Shown: positions 33,285 through 42,332, counted from the stretch's first letter. The stretch is 64,000 nt of DNA from Anaerolineae bacterium (GCA_003327455.1 QOQU01000005.1:186001-250000), one strand, 5' to 3'. Numbers and translations: made by a program. The notes: generated by a model not told the origin, from the sequence alone.

Positions 33285-34556
33285 CTAGAATTCCTTTCTG
33301 CCTAGGGTAAAGAATAATCCAAAGCCTAAAAGCCGGACGAGACCGCTGATCATCAGCGCGATGGGGATACTGAAAATATCACTTAACCAGGCGCTGACCA
33401 TCGGAGCAATGAAAGAGGATAAATGGGTTAATGTTTGGGCAAATGCCACAAACACTGCGCTCAATTCATCGGGGATGGTCTTCATCAATTCGTCAAAAAA
33501 GACCAGGTCGATGCCAGCCTGGAAGAAACCAGCCAGACCGGTGATCAGCGCGATAACTTGAACCTGCCGGGTTTGAGCGATTGCAATTGGGTAAATTGCA
33601 ATGCCAAAGGTGGCAACCAACAGGGAAAAACGTGAACCTCTGGAGCGCGAGATCATCGTCCAGGCAAAATAGCCCAGCAATAAAACGCCTGTTTGGGCAG
33701 TGTTGAAAATACCTATCCAGGCGTCGCTGGCTCCGACTTCGCGCACATAGTAAAGTGGAAAGAGAGGTACTGCAAGCGTTGTACCAATCAGAAAGATGAA
33801 ACGGATCGCTACAAAGCGAACAAAAGGCTTTTCTTGCCAGATTTGCCTAAGAATGTCCGCCAGGCGCCAGAAGCCTTTGTTTGTTCGAAATCCATCTGGG
33901 ACTGGTTGTGGGGGTAGCTCTATTTTCGAAGAGAAGGCAAAACTAATCAGGCTGCCCAGGGAAAGAAGAGAAAAGACCACCTGATAATTGAGAGGAAAAG
34001 GAAGATGTTCGAGAATCTGACCGGCAACTGCAGTTGTCATAGCCATTGTCACCCCCAGGATCGACCAGCGGCGGCTCATCAGGTCATAGCGGTGCTGAGG
34101 ACCAGCGACTCCATTCATAACTACGTTGAATGAGACTGCCACAACCGTTTGGGGTAAAGTTACAAACGCCCAGAGCAATAAAATGGCTTTGATCAGCCAG
34201 CTTGCCGGAACAACCTCGATCAGGAGTGCGGTCATGGCATAAGAGAGCAAGACCAGCAATCTGGCTGCACTAAACCAGCGCACGATATTGCCTTGCCTTT
34301 GTAAAATCTGCCCGATGAAGATGCCCAAGAGCAATCCTGTTAAGGCAGGCATACTGGTTAAATAGCCTACTTCTTGAGATGTTGCTCCGAGACGGGTCAG
34401 GAATACGGGTAGAAAAGGTGCTGCAGCGCTGGCCAGACCGACCCCAATGGCGTCAATTTGCACGCGGAGAAAATTCCGCCGTTGAGTTAGAGAAAGATCA
34501 GGCGGAGCTGCGATGCGGCGCAAAGTTGCTAACAAGGTTTTCCCCACAAAAACCAA
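33285..34556 (-). CDS. Major facilitator superfamily transporter
   Basis: About 420 residues with 12 predicted membrane helices. GLLLGIFIGQILQRQGNIVRW occupies the position of the conserved loop 2-3. The start is a TTG at 34556 or GTG at 34547, both overlapping the end of the preceding gene, and neither has a good ribosome site. The substrate is unknown; the closest general type is drug or sugar MFS carriers. It lies in the long minus-strand run after the dehydrogenase genes. Confidence 0.85.
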   Translation of the reverse strand: MVFVGKTLLATLRRIAAPPDLSLTQRRNFLRVQIDAIGVGLASAAAPFLPVFLTRLGATSQEVGYLTSMPALTGLLLGIFIGQILQRQGNIVRWFSAARLLVLLSYAMTALLIEVVPASWLIKAILLLWAFVTLPQTVVAVSFNVVMNGVAGPQHRYDLMSRRWSILGVTMAMTTAVAGQILEHLPFPLNYQVVFSLLSLGSLISFAFSSKIELPPQPVPDGFRTNKGFWRLADILRQIWQEKPFVRFVAIRFIFLIGTTLAVPLFPLYYVREVGASDAWIGIFNTAQTGVLLLGYFAWTMISRSRGSRFSLLVATFGIAIYPIAIAQTRQVQVIALITGLAGFFQAGIDLVFFDELMKTIPDELSAVFVAFAQTLTHLSSFIAPMVSAWLSDIFSIPIALMISGLVRLLGFGLFFTLGRKEF

Positions 34557-35092
34557 AAAAGATCAGGTGGAAAACTCGTTTCCAGATCGCTTTCCCAGAT
34601 GAAGTTACCTTTGAGCCAGCGTTCTCTCAAGCGTTGATCGAGTTGCTCGAGGGTATTCCATGTCTCGGAAAGATCAGGGTTCTCTTCTTTGAGCAATTCC
34701 AGGATCACGCGGTTGCGCACTTCGTAAACATAGCGATCAATTTGATCAGCCGGTTTTTGCAGATATTCACGCAAAAAATCCCCCCAACGCCTGAGCCTTG
34801 ATGAAGAATCAAGTCTGGCTTTATCCAGCCAGGCTTGTTTCCATTTAGAGCGCAGGTGATCGGTTTCTCGAGCAAGTTTTTGCCACTGAGAATGTTGATT
34901 GGCTGTTTTTATAAAGCCCTGCGCTCGTTTTAGGGCGAGAAGGTAGGTTCCCAGGGTTAGCGTAGGATATGGCGGCTCGTCTCCCTCCCGTGCTACGAAC
35001 ACCAGGCGATACAACTCCCGCGAGCGGAGATATTTCTCCAGCTCGGGGAGCATGGTTTCGACGTATCGAATCTCATAGTTGAAGTCAACCAT
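34529..35092 (-). CDS. Uncharacterised charged helical protein
   Basis: 187 residues, rich in Arg, Leu, Glu and Trp, with no membrane segment or motif that I recognise. It begins MVDFNYEIRYVETMLPELEK and appears wholly helical, with a possible coiled coil around residues 60-150. It lies 27 bases after the E2 gene and overlaps the MFS start by 28 bases, so it is a real member of the run. Codon use and gene packing support translation. I cannot offer a function. Confidence 0.7.
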   Translation of the reverse strand: MVDFNYEIRYVETMLPELEKYLRSRELYRLVFVAREGDEPPYPTLTLGTYLLALKRAQGFIKTANQHSQWQKLARETDHLRSKWKQAWLDKARLDSSSRLRRWGDFLREYLQKPADQIDRYVYEVRNRVILELLKEENPDLSETWNTLEQLDQRLRERWLKGNFIWESDLETSFPPDLFWFLWGKPC

Positions 35093-35119
35093 CGATTGTA
35101 AGATACCATTGATTGATGG

Positions 35120-36397
35120 TTAAATCAACAGTTGTAAGGGGTTTTCCAGATAGCGGGCCAGTTGTTGTAAGAATTGGGCTGCTTCTGCCCCATCTGAGAT
35201 GCGGTGATCGACCGATAGGGTGAGATTCATCCGCCAACCAACTTGCAAGGTATTGTCTTTGACCACCGGCTGTTGGCGTGCCGAGCCGACGGCTAAAATG
35301 GCTGCCTCTGGTGGATTGATGATGGCGCTAAATTGAGCCACATCGAACATACCTAGATTACTGATTGAAAAGGTAGAACCCTCGATATCTTCTGGGCGAA
35401 CCTTGCCTTCGCGGGCGCGGTTGACCAGGGTACGCACTTCTTGCGCAATCGTGCGCACGCTCTTTTGATCGGCATTCTTACAGACAACCGTGATTAATCC
35501 GCTTTCCAGAGCAACCGCAATGCCGATGTTGATTGCTCCGTGCTGGACGATTTCACCCTTTTCTTCATCGATAGAGGCGTTTAAGTTCGGGAAGAGGCGC
35601 AAAGCCAGGGCTGTTGCGCGCACGATAAAATCATTAACCGAGATCTTTTCTCCATCGGTTAGAAGTTGGTTGACTTCCTGGCGTATGTTGAGTAACCCTT
35701 CAACATCAACTTCGTGTGTGACAAAGAAGTGCGGCGCCGTTTGAGTTGATTGAGCCATGCGTTTACCGATGATAGCGCGCAGTTTGGTCAGGGGGATTCG
35801 CTTCTCCTCGCCAGGGGTGAAAGGAGGTAAGGCAAGAGATTCAGGTAAGATTGCTTGCGTGGGAATTGTGACCTCTTCGGCAGGTTTGCGCGCCTGTCCT
35901 GCAAGGTAGGCTTCTACGTCCTCTTTGCGGATGCGCCCCAGGGGGCCCGAACCGGGTACGTTGCGGATGTCAATGCCGCTCTCCTGTGCCAGACGGCGGG
36001 CAAGCGGTGTAGCGCGCACACCGGCGGGTAGCGTGCCTTCCTGGATTTCAGGAGCTGAGGTTGCGACTGGGGTTGCTACGGATGGCTCCTGCGCGGGTTG
36101 TGGGGTAGGTTGGCTTTCAGCAGGGAGCTCCTGACCACTTAAACCTGAGATTTCTTCACCGGGTTGACCGATGATGGCAATGGGTGTGTTGACGGGCACA
36201 ACGCTTCCTTGTTCAACAAGGTGACGCAACAGGGTGCCGCTTGTACTTGCTTCAACCTCGACCGTGGCTTTGTCAGTTTCGATTTCTGCCAGAACGGCTC
36301 CCTTCTTAACCTCCTCCCCCTCTAAGATGACCCAGCGCACCAAGGTGCCTTCTGCCATATCAAAACCCAGTTTGGGCATGGTGACGATTTCAGCCAT
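35120..36397 (-). CDS. pdhC: 2-oxoacid dehydrogenase E2 (dihydrolipoamide acyltransferase)
   Basis: 425 residues: one N-terminal lipoyl domain (lipoyl Lys in EIETDKATVEVEA, about residue 43), an Ala/Pro/Gln-rich linker (about 85-125), a peripheral subunit-binding domain (VRATPLARRLAQESGID, SGPLGRIRKEDVEAYL) and the catalytic acyltransferase domain ending LSVDHRISDGAEAAQFL with the active His and Asp. It moves the acyl group from E1 to CoA. The start overlaps the E1beta stop by one base, so the two are coupled. No E3 gene is in the window. Confidence 0.93.
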   Translation of the reverse strand: MAEIVTMPKLGFDMAEGTLVRWVILEGEEVKKGAVLAEIETDKATVEVEASTSGTLLRHLVEQGSVVPVNTPIAIIGQPGEEISGLSGQELPAESQPTPQPAQEPSVATPVATSAPEIQEGTLPAGVRATPLARRLAQESGIDIRNVPGSGPLGRIRKEDVEAYLAGQARKPAEEVTIPTQAILPESLALPPFTPGEEKRIPLTKLRAIIGKRMAQSTQTAPHFFVTHEVDVEGLLNIRQEVNQLLTDGEKISVNDFIVRATALALRLFPNLNASIDEEKGEIVQHGAINIGIAVALESGLITVVCKNADQKSVRTIAQEVRTLVNRAREGKVRPEDIEGSTFSISNLGMFDVAQFSAIINPPEAAILAVGSARQQPVVKDNTLQVGWRMNLTLSVDHRISDGAEAAQFLQQLARYLENPLQLLI

Positions 36398-37368
36398 TAC
36401 AATACCTCCTTTACAGCGCGCACAACATCTTCAACCTGTGGAAGCGCCATTTGCTCCAGACTGCGATTATACGGCAAGGGCGTTTCTTTTTGGGCAATCC
36501 GCTGGATTGGGGCATCGACATAATCGAAAGCTTCTTCGTAAATTCGTGCAGCCACTTCTGCCCCCACGCCGTATGACCGCCAGCCTTCTTCAACGATTAC
36601 CGCGCGATTGGTCTTGCGGAACGATTGCAATACCGGCTCCATATCCAGTGGGCGTAAAGTGCGCAGATCGACAATCTCTGCTTCAATTCCCTCTTTGGAA
36701 AGCTGGTCGGCAGCTTTCAAGGAGACCTCCAGCATCTTGCTATAGGTAACAATGGTCACATCACGACCCGGGCGTTGGACTTTTGATTTTCCGATAGGGA
36801 TGGTATAGTCTTCATCGGGGACTTCGCCACGCATCAGATAGAGGGTAGCATGTTCGATAAAAAAGATGGGGTCATTGGAGCGAATGGCAGCTTTGAGCAA
36901 TCCTTTCGCATCTTCTGGCGTGCCAGGTGCAACGACCTTTAAGCCAGGGAAATGGGCAAAAATGGCATCAGGGGTTTGGGAATGCGTAGCACCCAGTTGA
37001 CGTCCACCACCGCTAACCGTTCGAATAACTAAGGGGAGAGTAAACTGCCCCCCGAACATATAACGAAGTTTGGCGGCCTGATTGACGATGTGATCCATGG
37101 CTGCAAAAGCGAAGTTGATGGTCATCAACTCTGCCACCGGGCGTAAACCGGTTAGTGCTGCCCCAATCGCGGCGCCGACAATGGTCGCTTCAGCGATGGG
37201 AGTGTCCATGACGCGTTTTGGTCCAAAATGATCATAGAAGCCTTTCGTAACTGCGTATGTTCCTCCCCAAACGCCGACTTCTTCCCCTAGAATGAAAACC
37301 GATGGATCGCGTTCCATCTCTTCCCATAAGGCTTTCGATATTGCTTCTCGATAAGTTATGCGTGCCAT
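36397..37368 (-). CDS. pdhB: 2-oxoacid dehydrogenase E1 beta subunit
   Basis: 323 residues. Motifs include REAISKALWEEMERDPSVFILGE style start, DTPIAEATIVGAAIGAAL, the ThDP-activating Glu in GEEVG, GGQFTLPLVIRT and the C-terminal transketolase fold DLRTLRPLD. ATG 37368 is chosen because GAGGG lies just upstream and it follows the E1alpha stop by 7 bases; the longer frame to 37551 would run back over pdhA. Works with pdhA in decarboxylating pyruvate or a related 2-oxoacid. Confidence 0.93.
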   Translation of the reverse strand: MARITYREAISKALWEEMERDPSVFILGEEVGVWGGTYAVTKGFYDHFGPKRVMDTPIAEATIVGAAIGAALTGLRPVAELMTINFAFAAMDHIVNQAAKLRYMFGGQFTLPLVIRTVSGGGRQLGATHSQTPDAIFAHFPGLKVVAPGTPEDAKGLLKAAIRSNDPIFFIEHATLYLMRGEVPDEDYTIPIGKSKVQRPGRDVTIVTYSKMLEVSLKAADQLSKEGIEAEIVDLRTLRPLDMEPVLQSFRKTNRAVIVEEGWRSYGVGAEVAARIYEEAFDYVDAPIQRIAQKETPLPYNRSLEQMALPQVEDVVRAVKEVL

Positions 37369-37375
37369 AGTTCCC

Positions 37376-38332
37376 TCATTCTGCATAGATATCTTCAAAC
37401 AAGGCTTCAGCAGGTGGTTCGGGGCTTTCCTCAGCAAAGCGCACCGCCTCAGCGACTTCTTGCTCGACGCGTTGATCGATTGCGTCCAGGTCTTGAGCGG
37501 TGGCAATGGACTGGTTTTCCAGATAGCGGCGATAAATGCCGATTGGGTCATTTTCCTGCCAGCGTTTGACCTCTTCGACCTGGCGGTAGCGTTCCGGATC
37601 GCCCATAGAGTGACCGCGATAGCGATAGGTTACCACTTCCATCAGATGCGGTCCTGCCCCGCTGCGGATCTGTTCCAGCACAGCCAGGGTAGCTTCGCGC
37701 ACGGCTATCACATCCATGCCATCCACGCGGCTGTTAGCCATATCATAGCCGAGCGCTTTCTGGCGGATTTCGCTTACCGCCGAGGCGCGTTCAACCGCTG
37801 TCCCCATGCCATACTGGTTGTTCTCACAAACCCATAAAACCGGCAGGTTCCATACCTTGGAGAGATTCAGCGCTTCGTGGAAAAAGCCGATGTTGGTGGC
37901 GCCATCGCCAAACATACAGATCGTGACTGCATTGTTGCCCTGATATTGATCGCCAAGCGCCAGGCCAGCCGCAATGGGTAGGTGCGCCCCCACAATGGCG
38001 TGACCGCCCCAGAAGTTGCGCTGAACATCAGCCAGATGCATGGAGCCGCCTTTGCCTTTGGATACGCCAGTGGCTTTGCCGAGCAACTCTGCCAATACTT
38101 GTTTGGCGGGTATGCCAACATTAATCGCAACCCCATGGTCGCGATAGGCGGTGATCACGCGATCGTGTGGCTGACGTGCCGAAACGATCCCTGTGCTTAC
38201 TGCTTCTTGCCCGATATAAAGGTGGAGAAAGCCTCCAATTTTACCCTGTTGATAGAGTTGCGCGGCGGCTTCTTCAACGAGTCGGATCAAGACCATTTGA
38301 TAATATAAATCCAGATAGTGTTGTTTTTTCAT
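37376..38332 (-). CDS. pdhA: 2-oxoacid dehydrogenase E1 alpha subunit
   Basis: 318 residues. The ThDP-binding run GDGATNIGFFHEALNLS is clear, with the Mg-binding continuation VCENNQYGMGT, and the regulated loop TYRYRGHSMGDPERYR. The substrate is most likely pyruvate, judging from E1alpha length and the GKGGSMH motif, but acetoin or branched-chain oxoacids cannot be excluded. ATG 38332 has CGGAG upstream. It is the first gene of the operon, preceded by two notable inverted repeats. Confidence 0.92.
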   Translation of the reverse strand: MKKQHYLDLYYQMVLIRLVEEAAAQLYQQGKIGGFLHLYIGQEAVSTGIVSARQPHDRVITAYRDHGVAINVGIPAKQVLAELLGKATGVSKGKGGSMHLADVQRNFWGGHAIVGAHLPIAAGLALGDQYQGNNAVTICMFGDGATNIGFFHEALNLSKVWNLPVLWVCENNQYGMGTAVERASAVSEIRQKALGYDMANSRVDGMDVIAVREATLAVLEQIRSGAGPHLMEVVTYRYRGHSMGDPERYRQVEEVKRWQENDPIGIYRRYLENQSIATAQDLDAIDQRVEQEVAEAVRFAEESPEPPAEALFEDIYAE

Positions 38333-38350
38333 GACAAAAACTCCGATAAT

Positions 38351-38368
38351 GAACTTCGCGCGAAGTTC
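38351..38368 (-). promoter_or_regulatory. Perfect 18-base palindrome upstream of pdhA
   Basis: GAACTTCGCGCGAAGTTC is its own reverse complement and ends 18 bases before the pdhA ATG, just upstream of the ribosome site. It could be a repressor operator or an RNA hairpin next to the Shine-Dalgarno sequence. No regulator gene is adjacent. Confidence 0.6.
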
Positions 38369-38384
38369 AGGATAGGAAATTCGA

Positions 38385-38445
38385 CAGGTTGCACCTGGAA
38401 TGCGTGACAGAGGTACTTTCCAGGCTGTTCAACCTGAGGATTATA
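38385..38445 (-). promoter_or_regulatory. pdh operon -10 box and structured 5' leader
   Basis: TATAAT at 38445-38440 (minus strand) predicts a start near 38433. From there the RNA reads CAGGTTG, an internal loop, CTGGAA, a loop of 17, TTCCAG, an internal loop and CAACCTG (38436-38385), a two-part stem of 7 and 6 pairs at the very 5' end. TTGACA lies 21 bases upstream of the -10, too far for a normal spacer. Confidence 0.5.
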
Positions 38446-38542
38446 ACCCACGTGCGAGGGAAAAGATGTCAAAAATATGTTAGAAACACCCCTTAGACAC
38501 GATAGGGCATCTCCACCAGCGAATTGGGAAGCGATTCTTGCG

Positions 38543-39397
38543 TTAACAGGTGACTGGATTTTCGGGGTCGGTTATCCACTCACTCCACGAACCAACATAC
38601 AGTCGAGCGTCCCCCAGGCCAGCATGTTTGAGAGCCAGAACGTTGACCGCAGCGGTTACACCTGATCCACAATAAAAGATTGTCTTTTTAGCAGGGGTCT
38701 CACCCAGCAATTGGGTAAAGCGTTGGCGCAACTCATCTGCCGGGCGAAAGGTGCCTTGTGGGGTGCCATTTTCTACGTAGGGGGCATTGAGGGCGCCGGG
38801 TATGTGTCCGGCAACCGGATCGATGGTTTCGTTTTCGCCCCGATAGCGATCGGCAGTGCGAGAATCGAAGACTTTCCAGTCAGGGTAGAGCAAGGCTGCC
38901 CTGACATCTGCCATACTGGCATAGATTTCTAAATGCAGGTTGGGAGTGAAATGGCGGGGAGGGCGCGTTTCATTTCCACTTCTGGTGGGCAAACTGGCGG
39001 CCAGCCAGGCATTCCAGCCGCCGTCTAACACGGCTACCCGCTCGTGACCCAACCAGCGCGACATCCACCACAGGCGCGCCGCCACCGCCCCGCTGATTGG
39101 CGTCCAATCGTCATAGGCAACCACCTGGACGTTTTGGTCGATACCAAGGCGTGAAAATAATTTAACGGTCTCCTCCAGCGGCAGTAAGGGATGACGCCCG
39201 GTTTGTCCCTTAACGATTGGGGCGCACAACTCTTCTTCCAGATGCACATAGACCGCGCCCGGAATGTGTGAGTCAAGGTAGTCTTGGCGACCTCGTTCGG
39301 GCTTACCCAAAGTGAAACGGCAGTCGAAAATTGCCCATTCGGGATCGGTCAAATGGTTGGCTAGCTCATGGGCTGAGATTAGCGTTTGATAGTCCAT
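38543..39397 (-). CDS. sseA: Thiosulfate/3-mercaptopyruvate sulfurtransferase
   Basis: 284 residues with two rhodanese domains. The active-site loop is FYCGSGVTA with the catalytic Cys, of the CG-S-G-V-TA type that favours 3-mercaptopyruvate. CRFTLGKPERGRQDYLDSHIPGAVY is replaced in domain 2 by SRTADRYRGENETID, the usual structural pair. ATG 39397 has GGAGAAGG directly upstream; the longer frame to 39496 has no ribosome site. It shares the strand with pdhA but 210 bases separate them. Confidence 0.9.
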   Translation of the reverse strand: MDYQTLISAHELANHLTDPEWAIFDCRFTLGKPERGRQDYLDSHIPGAVYVHLEEELCAPIVKGQTGRHPLLPLEETVKLFSRLGIDQNVQVVAYDDWTPISGAVAARLWWMSRWLGHERVAVLDGGWNAWLAASLPTRSGNETRPPRHFTPNLHLEIYASMADVRAALLYPDWKVFDSRTADRYRGENETIDPVAGHIPGALNAPYVENGTPQGTFRPADELRQRFTQLLGETPAKKTIFYCGSGVTAAVNVLALKHAGLGDARLYVGSWSEWITDPENPVTC

Positions 39398-39823
39398 CCT
39401 TCTCCCTGTTGAGTTGATCCTGGAGTATGCGCAAAAAACGTCCACCACAGCCGGGTCAAATTGCTTGCCGCACTGTTCAAATAAATTGTAACTCAAAGGG
39501 ATTGAGAGATATCAGGAAAGGAGTCACAAAAATACCAGAACAACAATCGCGTGGTTCAGGATAAACGTCTAAGGGTTAGATGATGTTTATCTAATCCCCA
39601 GGATTGAAAAGCGCTGTACAATGATTTTAAATCACTCACAATTCATCAAGCCATCTCAATTCGAACGGTAGATAAGCGCATGGGTGGGTTTTTACTTATT
39701 GGTTTGGGCAGTGGTAGAGAGCTCTCTACGGTGGCAATGTTTCTGTGGCGTTCTCGGCATCCTCTCATAAATGATCAAGTACCCTTGAAGTAATTTTTTA
39801 CTTAACCCTACAGGAGGCAGATT
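39398..39823. other. Divergent intergenic region with several inverted repeats
   Basis: About 425 bases between sseA and the malic enzyme gene. It holds the stem GGGTTAGAT (39573-39581)/ATCTAATCC (39589-39597), a perfect 16-base palindrome at 39714-39729, and AAGTAA/TTACTT (39788-39803) just before the malic enzyme ribosome site. No clear promoter boxes and no RNA family were recognised. Confidence 0.5.
39714..39729 (+). promoter_or_regulatory. Perfect 16-base palindrome upstream of malic enzyme
   Basis: GTAGAGAGCTCTCTAC, centred about 100 bases before the malic enzyme ATG. Its size and symmetry suit a dimeric regulator, for example of the GntR or TetR type, but no partner gene is adjacent. 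Confidence 0.5.
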
Positions 39824-41182
39824 ATGGCAAATCAAACCCAAGAGATGAGTGTGGAGGAGTTACTGGCAAAAGCCAAAAAGCCCTCCGCAGACGCGATGAT
39901 TTTGCATCCCTTTTACCGCGGCAAGATCGAAACAACCCTCAAATGCTGTGTGCGATCCTTTGATGATTTTGCGATCTGGTACACGCCCGGTGTGGCTGCA
40001 TCCTGTCGCGCCATCGCTGAGAATCCGGAGTTGGTATATGAACATACCAACAAGTGGAATACGGTGGCTGTGGTCAGCGATGGAACACGTGTCCTCGGTT
40101 TGGGGGATATTGGCCCTAAAGCTGGCTTACCCGTTATGGAAGGTAAAGCCTTGCTGTATAAATATTTAGGTGGTGTAGACGGTGTGCCAGTAATGATCGA
40201 CACAAAGGACCCGGAAGCTATCATCAACACGGTCTTAATGCTGCAGCCAGGCTGGGGTGGGGTGAATCTGGAAGACATTGCTCAACCCAAGTGCTTCCGC
40301 ATCCTGGATACCCTGCGTGAAAAGGCTGAGATTCCCATCTGGCATGATGATCAGCAGGGCACAGCGACGGTTACATTGGCTGGTTTGATCAACGCCTTGA
40401 AAGTCGTTGGAAAGAAAATCAGCGAAGTGAGCATTGCGTTTATCGGCAGCGGGGCATCGAATGTGGCCTGTTCGCGGTTGATTTTTGGTTGGGGAGCAGA
40501 CCCGGCGCGGTGTTATATGGTGGACAGTAAAGGCATCCTCGGCAAACATCGCAAGGATATTGAAATGCGCAAGGCGGAGTTTGTGGATAAGTGGCGCTTA
40601 TGCCAGATCACGAACGAGCTTGGCAGAGAAGGGGGTATCCCCGAAGCCATGAAGGGGGTGGATGTTGTCATCGGTTTATCTCAATCGGGTCCGGGTGTTA
40701 TCCTGCCTGAGTGGGTTTCGACGATGGCAAAAGATGCGATTGTATTCGCCTGTGCCAACCCGGTACCCGAGATCTGGCCCTGGGAAGCAAAAGCTGCTGG
40801 GGCGCGCATTGTTGCCACGGGTCGATCCGATTTCCCCAATCAAATTAACAACTCACTCGGTTTTCCGGGTATTTTCCGCGGCGCATTAGATGTACGCGCC
40901 CGCACGATCACGGACGAAATGTGCTTTGCTGCTGCCCAGGCTCTGGCAGAACATATTGGCGACGACCTGGATGAAGAGCACATTATCCCTACCATGGAAG
41001 ACTGGGAAGTGTTCCCGCGCGAAGCGGCAGCCGTGGCGATGAAAGCCCAGGAGCAAGGCGTTGCTCGTGTCAGTAAAACCTATGAAGAGCTTTATGAACA
41101 CGCCCACAAGATCATCAAACGCTCGCGCGACTTGACCCACATGATGATGAAAGAAGGCTTTATCGCCCAGGCGCCGGTTTAA
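39824..41182 (+). CDS. NAD(P)-dependent malic enzyme
   Basis: 452 residues. Oxidative decarboxylation of malate to pyruvate. Motifs: FAIWYTPGVA, VSDGTRVLGLGDIGPKAGLPVMEGK, metal site in IWHDDQQGTA, dinucleotide fold AFIGSGASNVACSRL, and FACANPVPEIWP. This short form (about 450 residues) is the bacterial/archaeal type. The cofactor cannot be read safely. ACAGGAGG lies upstream of ATG 39824. Together with PDH nearby it would feed acetyl-CoA formation. Confidence 0.93.
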   Translation: MANQTQEMSVEELLAKAKKPSADAMILHPFYRGKIETTLKCCVRSFDDFAIWYTPGVAASCRAIAENPELVYEHTNKWNTVAVVSDGTRVLGLGDIGPKAGLPVMEGKALLYKYLGGVDGVPVMIDTKDPEAIINTVLMLQPGWGGVNLEDIAQPKCFRILDTLREKAEIPIWHDDQQGTATVTLAGLINALKVVGKKISEVSIAFIGSGASNVACSRLIFGWGADPARCYMVDSKGILGKHRKDIEMRKAEFVDKWRLCQITNELGREGGIPEAMKGVDVVIGLSQSGPGVILPEWVSTMAKDAIVFACANPVPEIWPWEAKAAGARIVATGRSDFPNQINNSLGFPGIFRGALDVRARTITDEMCFAAAQALAEHIGDDLDEEHIIPTMEDWEVFPREAAAVAMKAQEQGVARVSKTYEELYEHAHKIIKRSRDLTHMMMKEGFIAQAPV

Positions 41183-41239
41183 GAATTGGAGCGATGGTCT
41201 AAGCCAGGATTCGGAAAATTCTCTTTTGGAGGAACAACC

Positions 41240-42145
41240 ATGTACGATTTGATTATCATTGGAGGAGGACCGGCGGGATTGACCGCCATGATCTATGCCA
41301 TTCGCAAACGCCTCAACGCTTTGCTGGTTTCCAAAGATTTGGGCGGTAAAACCATGTGGCGGTTAGAATTGCCCTGGGTAGAGGAATACCAGGTGATCAA
41401 AGGTCTGGAAGTGGTCAATAAGTTCAAAAGCGAGTTGGAGTACCTGAGTTTTGCCCGCCACATGGAAGCGGTCGAGAAGGTGGAAAAACGAGAGCAAGGT
41501 TTTTGCGTAATCACGAAAGGCGGGGGAGAATTGATGGCAAAGGCGGTGATTGTTGCGACCGGCAGCAAGCAAGAGCGTCTGGGCGTGCCAGGTGAAAAAG
41601 AATTTCTGATGCGAGGTTTGTGCTATTCGGCGTTGAGCTACGCACCGCTCTTTATCGACCGTAAGACAGCTGTTATCGGCGATGGAGAGCTGGCTTTGCG
41701 CTCGGCCGCCGAGCTGGCGACAGTTGCCAGGCATGTCACTCTCATCGGGTGCTCTGCAGAGACCCTCAAATCAGCCCTTGGCGAGAAAGTGAAAAACTCG
41801 CCTAACGTAACGATTTTGGAGAAATATCAGGTCATAGAGGTCAAGGGTGACCGCTTTGCAGAGTGGTTAGTCGTTAAAAGCCCGCAAGGGGAGACCAGGG
41901 AAATCGAAGCGGAAGGAACTTTTATCGAACTGGGATTAGTCCCCAATTCTCAAATGGTGGCTGATTTGGTCAAGCTTGACCCGCAGGGGCGAATCTGTGT
42001 GGATTGCTTCTGCCGAACCAGCGTACCTGGTATTTTTGCAGCCGGCGATGTCACGGACACTTTCGCCGAGCAGGTATTGATAGCGGTCGGTGAAGGGGCG
42101 AAGGCTGCCCTCAGCGCCTATGATTACCTGTTGCCAATGCTGTAG
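41240..42145 (+). CDS. Thioredoxin-reductase-like flavoprotein lacking the CxxC active site
   Basis: 301 residues. FAD site LIIIGGGPAGLTAMIYA, NAD(P) fold TAVIGDGELALRSAAELA and the closing FAD motif SVPGIFAAGDVTD are intact. At the position of the CxxC of thioredoxin reductase the sequence reads GLCYSALSYAPLF, with one Cys only, so it cannot reduce thioredoxin by the usual route. It resembles the ferredoxin-NADP reductase or diferric-type branch of the family. A CxC (VDCFCRTS) occurs near the C-terminal FAD motif. GGAGG precedes ATG 41240, 57 bases after malic enzyme, so the two are probably co-transcribed. Confidence 0.8.
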   Translation: MYDLIIIGGGPAGLTAMIYAIRKRLNALLVSKDLGGKTMWRLELPWVEEYQVIKGLEVVNKFKSELEYLSFARHMEAVEKVEKREQGFCVITKGGGELMAKAVIVATGSKQERLGVPGEKEFLMRGLCYSALSYAPLFIDRKTAVIGDGELALRSAAELATVARHVTLIGCSAETLKSALGEKVKNSPNVTILEKYQVIEVKGDRFAEWLVVKSPQGETREIEAEGTFIELGLVPNSQMVADLVKLDPQGRICVDCFCRTSVPGIFAAGDVTDTFAEQVLIAVGEGAKAALSAYDYLLPML

Positions 42146-42178
42146 AGAGCTTTCCGTTACCGTATAACCAATCGAAAC

Positions 42179-42218
42179 AGCGACATGAGAAGGTTTACGA
42201 AAACCTTCTCATGTCGCT
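42179..42218 (+). terminator. Strong terminator after the flavoprotein gene
   Basis: An 18-base perfect stem, AGCGACATGAGAAGGTTT (42179-42196) and its complement (42201-42218), with loop ACGA. It is followed by TTGCTTATCT, a weak T tract. It ends the malic enzyme transcript. Confidence 0.75.
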
Positions 42219-42332
42219 TTGCTTATCTGGAGGAGACGTGCCATTGAAATAAGCTCTCGTCAGGCAGTGGTTCTCCTCCACCCGTTTGTTTATCGGCCAT
42301 GATCGCTAAATGAATCAACGAACGACAAACAC

